Shown here one piece after another: positions 43,771 through 52,337 of a DNA stretch of 64,000 nucleotides. Origin of the DNA: Pseudomonas sp. GOM7 (GTDB lineage: Bacteria; Pseudomonadota; Gammaproteobacteria; Pseudomonadales; Pseudomonadaceae). The stretch spans positions 2,418,001-2,482,000 of the forward strand of contig NZ_CP113519.1 in the NCBI RefSeq assembly GCF_026723825.1. The letters run 5' to 3'. Each line of letters starts with the position of its first letter. The stretch's first letter is position 1. Made by a program: the position numbers and the translations under genes. A model generated the notes under the pieces. It did not search any database. It was not told the origin of the DNA and worked only from the letters and a program-made list of their open reading frames with translations.

Positions 43771-46014
43771 ATGTACAAAGACCTCAAGTTCCCCATTCTC
43801 ATCGTCCATCGCGACATCAAGGCCGATACCGTGGCCGGTGATCGGGTGCGCGCCATCGCTCACGAGCTGGAGCTCGACGGTTTCAGCATCCTGCCCACGG
43901 CCAGCTCCACCGAGGGGCGTATCGTCGCCTCGACCCACCATGGGCTGGCCTGCATCCTGGTCGCTGGCGAAGGCGCTGGGGAGAACAGTCGGCTGCTGCA
44001 GGACATGGTCGAGCTGATTCGCGTGGCGCGGGTGCGCGCGCCGCAGTTGCCGATCTTCGCCCTCGGCGAGCAGGTGACCATCGAGAATGCGCCGGCCGAA
44101 GCCATGGCCGATCTGAACAGCCTGCGCGGCATTCTCTATCTCTACGAAGACACCGTGTCCTTTCTCGCCCGGCAGGTGGCGCGCGCTGCGCACAATTACC
44201 TCGAAGGCCTGCTGCCACCATTCTTCAAGGCCCTGGTGCAGCATACCGCGCAGTCCAACTACTCCTGGCACACGCCGGGGCACGGCGGTGGCGTGGCCTA
44301 CCGCAAGAGCCCGGTGGGCCAGGCCTTCCACCAGTTCTTCGGCGAGAACACCCTGCGCTCGGATCTTTCCGTGTCGGTGCCAGAGCTGGGCTCGCTGCTC
44401 GATCACACCGGCCCGCTGGCCGAAGCCGAGGCCCGCGCGGCGCGCAACTTCGGCGCCGATCACACCTTCTTCGTGATCAACGGCACCTCCACGGCGAACA
44501 AGATCGTCTGGCATTCGATGGTCGGCCGTGACGACCTGGTGCTGGTGGATCGCAACTGCCACAAGTCGATCCTGCACTCGATCATCATGACCGGCGCCAT
44601 CCCGTTGTACCTGACGCCGGAGCGCAACGAGCTGGGCATCATCGGGCCGATCCCGCTCTGCGAATTCAGCAAGGAATCGATCCAGGCCAAGATCGATGCC
44701 AGCCCGCTGGCACGGGGGCGTGCGCCCAAGGTCAAGCTGGCGGTGGTGACCAACTCCACCTATGACGGCCTGTGCTACAACGCCGAACTGATCAAGCGCA
44801 CCCTGGGCGACAGCGTCGAGGTGCTGCATTTCGACGAGGCCTGGTACGCCTACGCGGCCTTCCACGAGTTCTATGCCGGGCGTTACGGCATGGGCACCGA
44901 AGGCGGCGAGCAGACGCCGCTGGTGTTCAGCACCCATTCGACCCACAAGCTGCTGGCCGCCTTCAGCCAGGCCTCGATGATCCACGTGCAGGACGGCGGG
45001 CAGCGGCAACTGGATCGCGACCGCTTCAACGAAGCCTTCATGATGCACATTTCCACCTCGCCGCAGTACGGCATCATCGCCTCGCTGGACGTGGCCTCGG
45101 CGATGATGGAAGGCCCGGCGGGGCGCTCGCTGATCCAGGAAACCTTCGACGAGGCGCTGAGTTTCCGCCGCGCCCTGGCCAACGTGCGGCGCAACCTGGC
45201 GGCGGACGACTGGTGGTTCAGCATCTGGCAGCCGACCCTGGGCGAGGGTAGCGAAGGGGTGGCCACCGCCGATTGGCTGCTCGAGCCCGACGCCGACTGG
45301 CACGGTTTCGGCGAGGTGGCCGAGGACTACGTCCTGCTCGACCCGATCAAGGTAACCCTGGTGATGCCGGGGCTCAATGCCGCTGGCCGCCTGGAGCAGC
45401 AGGGTATCCCGGCGGCTGTGGTCAGCAAGTTTCTCTGGGAGCGCGGGCTGGTGGTGGAAAAGACCGGCCTGTACTCCTTCCTCGTGCTGTTCTCCATGGG
45501 CATCACCAAGGGCAAGTGGAGCACCTTGCTGACCGAGCTGCTGGAATTCAAGCGCAGCTACGACGCCAACTTGCCCCTGGCGCAGGTGCTGCCTTCCATC
45601 GCTCAGGCCGGTGCAAGCCGCTATCAGGGCATGGGCCTGCGCGATCTGTGCGATGCGTTGCACGGCTGTTATCGCGATAACGCCACCGCCAGGGCGCTGA
45701 AGACCATGTACACGGCCTTGCCCGAGGTGGCGATCAAGCCGGCCGATGCCTATGACCGTCTGGTACGCGGCGAGGTGGAGGCGGTGCCGGTGGAGCGCCT
45801 CGAAGGGCGCATCGCAGCAGTGATGCTGGTGCCCTATCCGCCGGGCATTCCGCTGATCATGCCGGGCGAGCGTTTCACTGCGGCGACGCGCTCGATTCTC
45901 GACTACCTGAGCTTTGCACGGACTTTCGACCAGGCCTTCCCGGGCTTCGATATCGATGTCCACGGCCTGCAAGTGGAGGACGACCGCTATTGCGTGGATT
46001 GCCTGGTCGAGTAA
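43771..46014 (+). CDS. ldcA: Lysine/arginine/ornithine decarboxylase LdcA
   Basis: PLP-dependent decarboxylase making cadaverine from lysine. 747 residues, fold-type I with N-terminal wing domain (residues 1-130). Active-site blocks NYSWHTPGHGGGVAY, FFVINGTSTANKIV, DEAWYAYAAFHEF and the PLP lysine in STHSTHKLLAAFSQ. Nearly colinear with P. aeruginosa LdcA (PA1818) as I remember it. AGGA lies ahead of the start. The antiporter gene ldcB, which follows ldcA in PAO1, is absent here. Confidence 0.95.
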   Translation: MYKDLKFPILIVHRDIKADTVAGDRVRAIAHELELDGFSILPTASSTEGRIVASTHHGLACILVAGEGAGENSRLLQDMVELIRVARVRAPQLPIFALGEQVTIENAPAEAMADLNSLRGILYLYEDTVSFLARQVARAAHNYLEGLLPPFFKALVQHTAQSNYSWHTPGHGGGVAYRKSPVGQAFHQFFGENTLRSDLSVSVPELGSLLDHTGPLAEAEARAARNFGADHTFFVINGTSTANKIVWHSMVGRDDLVLVDRNCHKSILHSIIMTGAIPLYLTPERNELGIIGPIPLCEFSKESIQAKIDASPLARGRAPKVKLAVVTNSTYDGLCYNAELIKRTLGDSVEVLHFDEAWYAYAAFHEFYAGRYGMGTEGGEQTPLVFSTHSTHKLLAAFSQASMIHVQDGGQRQLDRDRFNEAFMMHISTSPQYGIIASLDVASAMMEGPAGRSLIQETFDEALSFRRALANVRRNLAADDWWFSIWQPTLGEGSEGVATADWLLEPDADWHGFGEVAEDYVLLDPIKVTLVMPGLNAAGRLEQQGIPAAVVSKFLWERGLVVEKTGLYSFLVLFSMGITKGKWSTLLTELLEFKRSYDANLPLAQVLPSIAQAGASRYQGMGLRDLCDALHGCYRDNATARALKTMYTALPEVAIKPADAYDRLVRGEVEAVPVERLEGRIAAVMLVPYPPGIPLIMPGERFTAATRSILDYLSFARTFDQAFPGFDIDVHGLQVEDDRYCVDCLVE

Positions 46015-46141
46015 GGCGAGGCGTTGTCGCGCCGAGCAAGAATCCAGCCAGATCAACCTCTTAATCGCCATAGTCAAAGTGGTTTTTAAACCCTTGGACG
46101 AGGCGTGCATCACAGTGTCGGCATCGACTTTTGCAGCGTGC

Positions 46142-46151
46142 TTGTTATAGT
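46142..46151 (+). promoter_or_regulatory. Candidate extended -10 promoter for the dienoyl-CoA isomerase-like gene
   Basis: TTGTTATAGT contains TG, one base, then TATAGT, an extended -10 element, 65 bases before the start codon. The rest of the roughly 200-base gap after ldcA shows no gene. Confidence 0.4.
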
Positions 46152-46216
46152 TGCGCGGCTATTAGTTCGCAAAAATAATGACTGCGCTGCCAAGTCAGCG
46201 GCTGAGGATGACCGTC

Positions 46217-47029
46217 ATGCCCGAGTATCAAGCCTTCCGCGTCGAACTCGTGGACAAGATCGCCCATGTGCAGATCAATCGCCCGGAAAAGGTCAATGCG
46301 ATGAACGCCGATTTCTGGCGGGAAATCATCGAGATCTTCCGCTGGGTCGACGACACCGACGCCGTGCGTGTGGTGGTGCTTTCCGGCGCTGGCAAGCATT
46401 TCTCCTCGGGCATCGATCTGATGCTGCTGGCCTCGGTCGCCGCCCAGCTCGGTAAGGACGTCGGGCGCAACGCCGACGCGCTGCGGCGCAAGATTCTCGA
46501 ACTGCAAGCCTCGTTCAATGCCGTCGACCAGTGCCGCAAGCCGGTGCTGGCGGCTATCCAGGGCTATTGCCTGGGTGGCGCCATCGACCTGATCAGCGCC
46601 TGCGACATGCGCTACGCCACCGTCGATGCACAGTTTTCCATCAAGGAAATCGACATGGGCATGGCCGCCGATGTCGGCACCCTGCAGCGTCTGCCACGGA
46701 TCATTGGCGACGGCATGATGCGCGAGCTGGCCTATACCGGGCGCAGCATCGATGGCCAGGAGGCGGCTCGTATCGGCCTGGTCAACCGTACCTATGACAA
46801 CCAGGAGGCGCTGCTGGCGGGTGTCATGCAGCTTGCCGGCGAGATCGCCGGCAAGTCGCCGATCGCCCTGCGCGGCACCAAGCAGATGATTCGCTACATG
46901 CGCGACCACCGGGTCGATGACGGGCTCGACTACATCGCTACCTGGAATGCGGCCATGCTGCAATCCGAGGATCTGCGTCTGGCCATTGCCGCGCACATGA
47001 GCAAGCAGAAGCCGGAGTTCGCAGACTGA
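46217..47029 (+). CDS. Enoyl-CoA hydratase/isomerase family, dienoyl-CoA isomerase type
   Basis: 270-residue crotonase-fold protein. The oxyanion segments are SGAGKHFSSGIDL and GYCLGGAIDLISACDM. The sequence KEIDMGMAADVGTLQRLPRI matches the Delta3,5-Delta2,4-dienoyl-CoA isomerase (ECH1) signature, where glutamate and aspartate eight residues apart are catalytic. It should therefore act on dienoyl-CoA from odd-position unsaturated fatty acids rather than as a simple hydratase. Start chosen at MPEYQAFRVEL with GAGGATGA ahead. Confidence 0.85.
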   Translation: MPEYQAFRVELVDKIAHVQINRPEKVNAMNADFWREIIEIFRWVDDTDAVRVVVLSGAGKHFSSGIDLMLLASVAAQLGKDVGRNADALRRKILELQASFNAVDQCRKPVLAAIQGYCLGGAIDLISACDMRYATVDAQFSIKEIDMGMAADVGTLQRLPRIIGDGMMRELAYTGRSIDGQEAARIGLVNRTYDNQEALLAGVMQLAGEIAGKSPIALRGTKQMIRYMRDHRVDDGLDYIATWNAAMLQSEDLRLAIAAHMSKQKPEFAD

Positions 47030-47075
47030 TGCCATGTAGACCCTTGTGCGGCGCAACTTGCGAGGTGCCCAGCGT

Positions 47076-48755
47076 ATGGTGAGCGGAGCGACATCCCTGA
47101 ACCTGGTGCGTGATGAACTGTTCAACACCATGGAAGAGGCCGAGCGCAGTCTCGAGCAGTTCATCGTCGAGCGGCATAACGGCAGCCTGTTGCAACAGGC
47201 GGTGGAAAGCCTGCAACAGGTACGCGGCACGCTCAACCTGATCGAGCTGGCCGGTGCCGAGCTGCTGGCGCAGGAAGTGCTCGACCAGGCCACCGACATT
47301 CCGGCTGGTGCCGGTGAAGAGCGCGACGTACAACTGGCGGCGCTGAGCAACGCCCTGCATGTGCTACGTCGCTACCTCGAGAGCCTCGACGTGCACCGCC
47401 AGGAAATGCCCGAACTGCTGTTGCCGGCGATCAACGACCTGCGTCAGGCCGGTAGCCAGCCGCCGTTGCCGGAAAGTTTCTTCTTCAGCCTGCGTCTCGA
47501 CCAGGCGCGCCCGCAATCCTCGGCGCCGGCGGTCGATGAGGCCACCCGTCAGGTGCAGGCCAGGCGCCTGCGACACATGTATCAGTTGGGATTGCTGGGC
47601 TTCGTCCGTGAACAGAACACCCAGGCCAGCCTCAAGCTGATGGTGCGCGCCATGGCGCGGCTGGACAGCCTGTTCGCCAGCGAGGCGCGTGGGCGCATGT
47701 GCTGGATCGGCGCTGCGGCCATCGAGTCGCAGGCCGATGGCCAGTTGCTGCCGCGCAAATCGCGCAAGCAACTGTTCCTGCGCCTGGATCGCGAACTGAA
47801 ACTGATGCTCGGCAACCCGCATTACGAAGCGCCGCGCAGCCTGCTCAAGGAGCTGCTGTATCTGGTAGCCCTGGCTGACAGCCATGGGCCGCTGGCCAGC
47901 GCCATGCGCGAGGTGTTCGGGCTCACGCCACTGCCATTCACCGACCACCTGCTGGAAGAGGAATACCAGCGTCTGGCTGGGCCGGGGCAGGCGGTGATGC
48001 GCTCCTTGTCCACGGCCATTCGTGAGGAGCTGACCAGCGTCAAGGACATGCTCGATCTGCTCGAGCGCGGCACCTTGCAGGAGGATACCCTGGGTACCCT
48101 GCATGCGCTGCTGGGCAAGCTGGCGAAGACCTTGAGCATGGTGGGCCTGAGCTCTGCCGGCAATGCCTTGAGCGTCCAGCTCCCACAGGTGGCCGCGTGG
48201 AACGACAGCGAGCCGCCGGCGCTGGAGCAATTGCACAAGCTGGCCGATGCCGTGCTCTATGTCGAAGGCATGGTGGCCAGTCTGGAAAGCGGTTCGCGGC
48301 GCGACGCGCAGCCGGTGCCGAGTGCGGCGCTGAGCGATGCCGAATCCTTCGCCCTGCACCAGCTCAACGAGGCGCGCATCGTCGTGGTCGGCGAGGCGCA
48401 GGCCGGTCTGGCTCTGGCCAAGCGCGCAATCACCGCCTACCTCGAATCCGCTGGTGACAAGATGCACCTGGCCAACGTGCCGTTCAGCCTGCAGGCAGTG
48501 CGCGGTGGTCTCTGGTTCCTCGAGCAGCGGCGCGCCGCCGCGCTGGTTGGCGCCTGCGCCGAGTACATCCAGACACGCATGCTCGACGCTGCGCAGATGC
48601 CGTCGGAGCAGATGCTGGAAACCCTCGCCGATGCCTTGAGCAGCCTGGAGTACTACCTCGAGGCGGGCGCCGTGCTGCGCCCCGAGACCCAGCCGAGTGT
48701 GCTCGACCTGGCCGAGGACAGCATCAGAGCGCTCGGCATGCCGGTGGCGGCCTGA
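47076..48755 (+). CDS. fimL: Type IV pilus/twitching regulator FimL
   Basis: 559-residue cytosolic protein homologous to the N-terminal Hpt-like region of ChpA. In P. aeruginosa FimL (PA1822) is polar and adjusts cAMP-Vfr signalling, twitching and pilus assembly through FimV and PilG. Conserved blocks are [47 protein letters not shown] and [14 protein letters not shown]. As in the known protein no phosphorylatable histidine is seen in the Hpt-like helices. Start MVSGATSL corresponds to the P. aeruginosa N-terminus. Confidence 0.93.
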   Translation: MVSGATSLNLVRDELFNTMEEAERSLEQFIVERHNGSLLQQAVESLQQVRGTLNLIELAGAELLAQEVLDQATDIPAGAGEERDVQLAALSNALHVLRRYLESLDVHRQEMPELLLPAINDLRQAGSQPPLPESFFFSLRLDQARPQSSAPAVDEATRQVQARRLRHMYQLGLLGFVREQNTQASLKLMVRAMARLDSLFASEARGRMCWIGAAAIESQADGQLLPRKSRKQLFLRLDRELKLMLGNPHYEAPRSLLKELLYLVALADSHGPLASAMREVFGLTPLPFTDHLLEEEYQRLAGPGQAVMRSLSTAIREELTSVKDMLDLLERGTLQEDTLGTLHALLGKLAKTLSMVGLSSAGNALSVQLPQVAAWNDSEPPALEQLHKLADAVLYVEGMVASLESGSRRDAQPVPSAALSDAESFALHQLNEARIVVVGEAQAGLALAKRAITAYLESAGDKMHLANVPFSLQAVRGGLWFLEQRRAAALVGACAEYIQTRMLDAAQMPSEQMLETLADALSSLEYYLEAGAVLRPETQPSVLDLAEDSIRALGMPVAA

Positions 48756-48756
48756 C

Positions 48757-49581
48757 ATGGCCTGGCGGCACCGCTATATCGATCCGACCCAGCCAGGCGG
48801 CTGGGCCTTGCTGTACGACCGTCAGCACTTTCTCGCCGATAGCAACGGCGTGCTCTTTCCGCGTGACTGGATCAAGCGCCAGGAGCTGCCGATCCTCAGC
48901 GAACAAGGCATCGGGCATTTCGACGAGCAGCCGGTCTATCTGTTGCAACTCGACTCTGCCGCAGAGCTGCCGGGCTGTTCCTGGCAGAGCCTGCGTCAGT
49001 TCATGTTGCATGGTGAAGTCGAGACCTTCCGCATGCTGGCCTATGCCGCGCAGATCGGCACCTGGCAGCGTGAGCATCGTTTCTGTGGCAGTTGCGGTGC
49101 GGCCACGCGACAGGTGCCGGGCGAGTGGGCGATGCGCTGCGAGGCCTGCGAGTCGCAGCATTACCCGCGCCTGTCGCCGAGCATGATCGTGCTGGTGACC
49201 CGTGGCGATGAAATCCTGCTGGCGCGTTCGCCACGTTTCGTTACCGGCGTCTACAGCACCCTGGCCGGTTTCGTCGAGCCGGGTGAGTCGGTGGAGCACT
49301 GCGTGGCGCGCGAGGTGCACGAAGAAGTGGGCTTGCAGGTGCACAACCTGCAGTACATCGGCAGCCAGGGCTGGCCGTTCCCGCATTCGCTGATGCTGGG
49401 CTTTCATGCCGAGTACGCCGGTGGCGAGATCGTCATGCAGGAAGACGAGATCGAGGACGCGCGCTGGTTCCGGGTGGATGACCTGCCGCCGTTGCCCGCC
49501 TCGCGCTCCATCGCCCGCCATCTGATCGATCTGTACGTGGCGCGCCGTCTGGGCCTGCCCGAGCCGCAACTGCTGCAATGA
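48757..49581 (+). CDS. nudC: NADH pyrophosphatase / RNA deNADding enzyme NudC
   Basis: Nudix hydrolase removing NAD caps from RNA and splitting NADH. 274 residues: N-terminal domain, zinc ribbon CGSCG...CEACES at about residue 110-132, Nudix box [20 protein letters not shown] plus VGL, and the NudC motif [11 protein letters not shown]. Starts one base after the fimL stop, so co-translated with fimL. Confidence 0.96.
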   Translation: MAWRHRYIDPTQPGGWALLYDRQHFLADSNGVLFPRDWIKRQELPILSEQGIGHFDEQPVYLLQLDSAAELPGCSWQSLRQFMLHGEVETFRMLAYAAQIGTWQREHRFCGSCGAATRQVPGEWAMRCEACESQHYPRLSPSMIVLVTRGDEILLARSPRFVTGVYSTLAGFVEPGESVEHCVAREVHEEVGLQVHNLQYIGSQGWPFPHSLMLGFHAEYAGGEIVMQEDEIEDARWFRVDDLPPLPASRSIARHLIDLYVARRLGLPEPQLLQ

Positions 49582-49583
49582 GC

Positions 49584-49606
49584 GTAGCCCGGATGCAATC
49601 CGGGAT
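49584..49606. repeat. Single arm of the TAGCCCGGATG repeat after nudC
   Basis: GTAGCCCGGATGCAATCCGGG lies two bases after the nudC stop and forms a small CCGGAT/ATCCGG hairpin between two convergent genes, where it may work as a terminator. Confidence 0.65.
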
Positions 49607-49611
49607 TCGTG

Positions 49612-50391
49612 TCAGCCGACCCAGTGCTGCCAGACCAGGCGTGCGGTCAGCGCCAGTACCACCAGAATGAATACCGGGCGGATGAACTTCGAGCCGCCCC
49701 TGATCGCCGTGCGCGCGCCGAGGAAGGCGCCGACCATCAGCGCCGCGCCCATGCTCAGGCCGAGCACCCAGGCCACCTGGCCAAAGGCGATGAATACCAC
49801 CAATGCCGCCGCGTTGCTGACGAAGTTCATGGTACGCGCCACACCGCTGGCGCGCACCAGGTCGAGCGGGTACATGAGCAGGCTGCTGACCGTCCAGAAC
49901 GCGCCAGTGCCGGGCCCGGCGACGCCATCGTAAAGCCCCAGGCTCAGCCCTTGCGGCCATTGCCGGCCACGGGCGATGGGCAGGTTCTGCTCGCTGGGCG
50001 CTTCCGGCGTGCGGCCGAACAACAGGTACAGGCCGCAGGCGAAAACCACTGCCGGCAGCATCTGGTTGAGCCATTCGGCCGGCAGCCAGTGTGCGATCAC
50101 GGCACCGAGCAGGGCGCCGATCAGTGTCGCCAAGAGGGCATTGCGCCACTGGCTGGGGTCGAACAACTTGCGTCGGTAGAAGGTGAAGGCGGCCGTGCCC
50201 GAGCCGAAGGTGGCGCAGAGCTTGTTGGTGCCCAGCACCAGGTGGGGTGGCAGGCCGGCGGTGAGCAGCGCAGGGATGGTCAGTAGACCGCCGCCACCGG
50301 CGATGGCGTCGATGAAGCCGGCCGTGAAGGCCACCAGGGCAAGAATGGCGAGGGTACTGGGATCGATGGCAAGTTCGAGCGCGAAGGGCAT
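49612..50391 (-). CDS. TauE/SafE (DUF81) family membrane permease
   Basis: 259 residues with about eight membrane helices. Family features are the duplicated helices and the motifs GFIDAIAGGGGLLTIPALL and LGTNKLCATFGSG in the first half and GLYDGVAGPGTGAFW in the second. The family includes sulfite, sulfoacetate and other organosulfur anion exporters; the substrate here is unknown. Start at MPFALELAI by family length; no clear ribosome binding site. Confidence 0.88.
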   Translation of the reverse strand: MPFALELAIDPSTLAILALVAFTAGFIDAIAGGGGLLTIPALLTAGLPPHLVLGTNKLCATFGSGTAAFTFYRRKLFDPSQWRNALLATLIGALLGAVIAHWLPAEWLNQMLPAVVFACGLYLLFGRTPEAPSEQNLPIARGRQWPQGLSLGLYDGVAGPGTGAFWTVSSLLMYPLDLVRASGVARTMNFVSNAAALVVFIAFGQVAWVLGLSMGAALMVGAFLGARTAIRGGSKFIRPVFILVVLALTARLVWQHWVG

Positions 50392-50492
50392 GGAAAGTGT
50401 CGACTTGTGGGCGAATGCGCAGCCTGCTGGCTGTTCGCCGTGAAAAGAGCTGCGCATAATGCCCTGATTTTGCCAGAGAAGGAACGTGACCG

Positions 50493-51140
50493 ATGCAATA
50501 CAACGGCTTGGCCTGGGCAACTGCCTTGCTGGCAGTGCTGGCGCTGCTGGTGGCGCTGCGCATTCTGCTCAACAGCGGCTGGTTCCTGGGGTGGTTGCGC
50601 GGCACCTGCGGGCTGGCGTTCCTGGCACTGGCGACGCTGGTGGGGCTGGTGGCCTACGACCTGTACTCCTATTCGCCGTTGCCGGACGACAAACCTCTGG
50701 TGACCCTGAGTTTCAAGGCCGATGGCCCACAGCGCTACAGCGTCACCCTGTTGGAGGGGGGGCGAGAGCGCAAGGTGACGTTGGAAGGGGACATGTGGCA
50801 GCTCGATGGGCGACTGATCCGCTGGAAGGGCATCGCGGCGCTGATCGGCCTACAGCCGGGGTATCGTCTGGAGCGCCTGTCCGGGCGTTTTCTCGCCATC
50901 GAACAGCAGGCCCTGGCTCAGCATGGCCGCGTACAACTGGCGCAGAGCCCCTATGGCATCGATCTCTGGCGTTGGTTGCGGCTGAATCAGCGCGACCTGT
51001 TCCTGTTCGAGCCGCAGGCGCTGCGTGTGACCTATCTGCCGATCGCTGCCGACGCGACCTATAGCGTCAGGCTGACGCCGACCGGCTTGCTGGCCGAACC
51101 GATGAACCCGGCGGCCGAAGCGGCGTTGAAGAACTGGTAG
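50493..51140 (+). CDS. Conserved hypothetical protein with two N-terminal membrane helices
   Basis: 215 residues. Two hydrophobic helices (about 7-27 and 36-56) precede a soluble beta-rich domain, probably periplasmic (VTLSFKADGPQRYSVTLLEG, GYRLERLSGRFLAIE). I recognise it as a protein kept in Pseudomonas, sometimes labelled a multidrug transporter, which two helices do not support. AAGGAA precedes the start. The TAG stop overlaps the 31-base repeat shared with miaE. Confidence 0.75.
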   Translation: MQYNGLAWATALLAVLALLVALRILLNSGWFLGWLRGTCGLAFLALATLVGLVAYDLYSYSPLPDDKPLVTLSFKADGPQRYSVTLLEGGRERKVTLEGDMWQLDGRLIRWKGIAALIGLQPGYRLERLSGRFLAIEQQALAQHGRVQLAQSPYGIDLWRWLRLNQRDLFLFEPQALRVTYLPIAADATYSVRLTPTGLLAEPMNPAAEAALKNW

Positions 51141-51168
51141 CGGCCGCTTGCGGCCATCTGATGACCCT
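51139..51168. repeat. Short repeat shared with the miaE 3' end
   Basis: AGCGGCCGCTTGCGGCCATC then TGATGACCCT matches 4123-4153 except for the spacer (TT here, GAA there). Each copy overlaps the stop codon of the preceding gene. Confidence 0.7.
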
Positions 51169-51178
51169 GGTTGCAGAG

Positions 51179-51239
51179 TAGGGTGCGCTGTGCGCACCGA
51201 TAGCAACCGCTGAACCTGCGGTGCGCATGGCGCACCCTA
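51179..51239. repeat. TAGGGTGCGC inverted repeat
   Basis: TAGGGTGCGCTGTGCGCACC and GGTGCGCATGGCGCACCCTA are inverted copies with one or two mismatches around a 21-base loop. Same family as 2351-2445 and 8978-9104. It runs directly into the next element, sharing CTAG. Confidence 0.8.
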
Positions 51240-51507
51240 GGGTCTGTTGACGTTTCGGCGCGAACCGCGTTGCTGCGCCAAATTGCGCCAGGCTAGGCGC
51301 GGGATGCAGGTAATGGTCGTTCCCTTGCCAAATCCCGCAACGACGCATGGCGCAATTTGCCGCGCAACCCGAAGGGGCGGGCCAGTTTTTGCGTGGTGCG
51401 TCGTTGCTCGACGGCTCATTTGGGCGACCAAACTTCGCGTCTCGCGCCTAGCTCCACGCAAAAACTGGCTCCGTCGCGGCCGCGAGCGAAACGTCAACAG
51501 ACCCTAG
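51237..51507. mobile_element. 271-bp MITE-like element E4 with perfect 21-bp inverted ends
   Basis: CTAGGGTCTGTTGACGTTTC+G at 51237-51257 and its exact reverse complement at 51487-51507 bound a non-coding segment. Inside are two further inverted pairs: CAAATTGCGCCA / TGGCGCAATTTG in the left half and GCCAGTTTTTGCGTGG / CCACGCAAAAACTGGC in the right half, so each half can fold into its own hairpin. Both outer ends carry palindromic CTAG, possibly the target duplication. No transposase. Two 86-codon open frames across it are a by-product of the symmetry. Confidence 0.75.
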
Positions 51508-51535
51508 AAAAAAGGCACCTGTAAGGTGCCTTTGT
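51508..51535 (-). terminator. Terminator of the SDR/phosphotransferase unit
   Basis: AAAGGCACCT and AGGTGCCTTT pair around GTA; on the minus strand the stem is followed by a T run. Element E4 abuts the T run exactly. Confidence 0.8.
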
Positions 51536-51553
51536 CGTGTATGGCGTCCGGCT

Positions 51554-52321
51554 TCAGGAAAGGAAACCACCGTCCACGTTCAGGGCGATGCCGGTGGTGT
51601 AGCTGGACGCTTCGCTGGCCAGATACAGCACCGCGCCGGCCATCTCGCTGGGGGCGGCCACGCGCTTGAGTGGGATGCGCTGCAGGGCCATCTTGAGAAT
51701 GGCGTCGTTCTTGGTCAGCGCCGAGGCGAACTTGGTGTCGGTCAGGCCCGGCAGCAGGGCGTTGCAGCGAATACCGAAGGCCGCGCACTCCTTGGCGAAG
51801 ACCTTGGTCATGCTGATCACCGCCGCCTTGGTCACCGAGTAGATGCCCTGGAATTCGCCCGGCGTGACGCCATTGATGGAGGCGACGTTGATGATCGAGC
51901 CGCCGCCGTTTTCCTTCATCAGCTTGCCGCCTTCGATGGACATGAAGTAGTAGCCGCGGATGTTCACGTCCACGGTCTTCTGGAAGGCGCCCAGGTCGGT
52001 GTCCAGCACGTTGCAGAACTGCGGGTTGGTGGCGGCGTTGTTGACCAGGATGTCGAGGCGCCCGAACTGCTCGCGGATCTGCGCGAAGACGCTGGTGATC
52101 TGCTCCATCTCGCCGATGTGACAAGCGATGGCGGTGGCCTTGCCGCCGTCAGCGATGATGGCGTCGGCCACGGCCTGGCAGCCCTCGATCTTGCGGCTGG
52201 AGACGATGACGTGAGCGCCTTGCTGGGCCAGCAGCTTGGCGATGGCCTCGCCGATGCCGCGGCTGGCGCCGGAAACGAAGGCGATCTTGCCGTCGAGATC
52301 GAACAGTTGGGTCTTGGACAT
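51554..52321 (-). CDS. Short-chain dehydrogenase/reductase
   Basis: 255-residue classical SDR: cofactor loop GASRGIGEAIA, NNAA, catalytic Ser in INVASINGV and Tyr-x3-Lys in YSVTKAA, and C-terminal GIALNVDGGFL. Arginine in SSRK suggests NADP(H) preference. It lies 16 bases downstream of the phosphotransferase, so one transcription unit. Such pairs are often near acyl-CoA catabolism genes; the substrate is unknown. Confidence 0.88.
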   Translation of the reverse strand: MSKTQLFDLDGKIAFVSGASRGIGEAIAKLLAQQGAHVIVSSRKIEGCQAVADAIIADGGKATAIACHIGEMEQITSVFAQIREQFGRLDILVNNAATNPQFCNVLDTDLGAFQKTVDVNIRGYYFMSIEGGKLMKENGGGSIINVASINGVTPGEFQGIYSVTKAAVISMTKVFAKECAAFGIRCNALLPGLTDTKFASALTKNDAILKMALQRIPLKRVAAPSEMAGAVLYLASEASSYTTGIALNVDGGFLS

Positions 52322-52337
52322 TGTGTTTTTCCCAGGG

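Noticed and set aside
50493..51140. Multidrug transporter label
   Set aside because: Only two membrane helices followed by a soluble domain; no transporter motif.
51237..51507. Two 86-codon open frames on opposite strands inside element E4
   Set aside because: They begin and end in the inverted ends and mirror each other (both MTFR..NVNRP); the symmetry of the element explains them.
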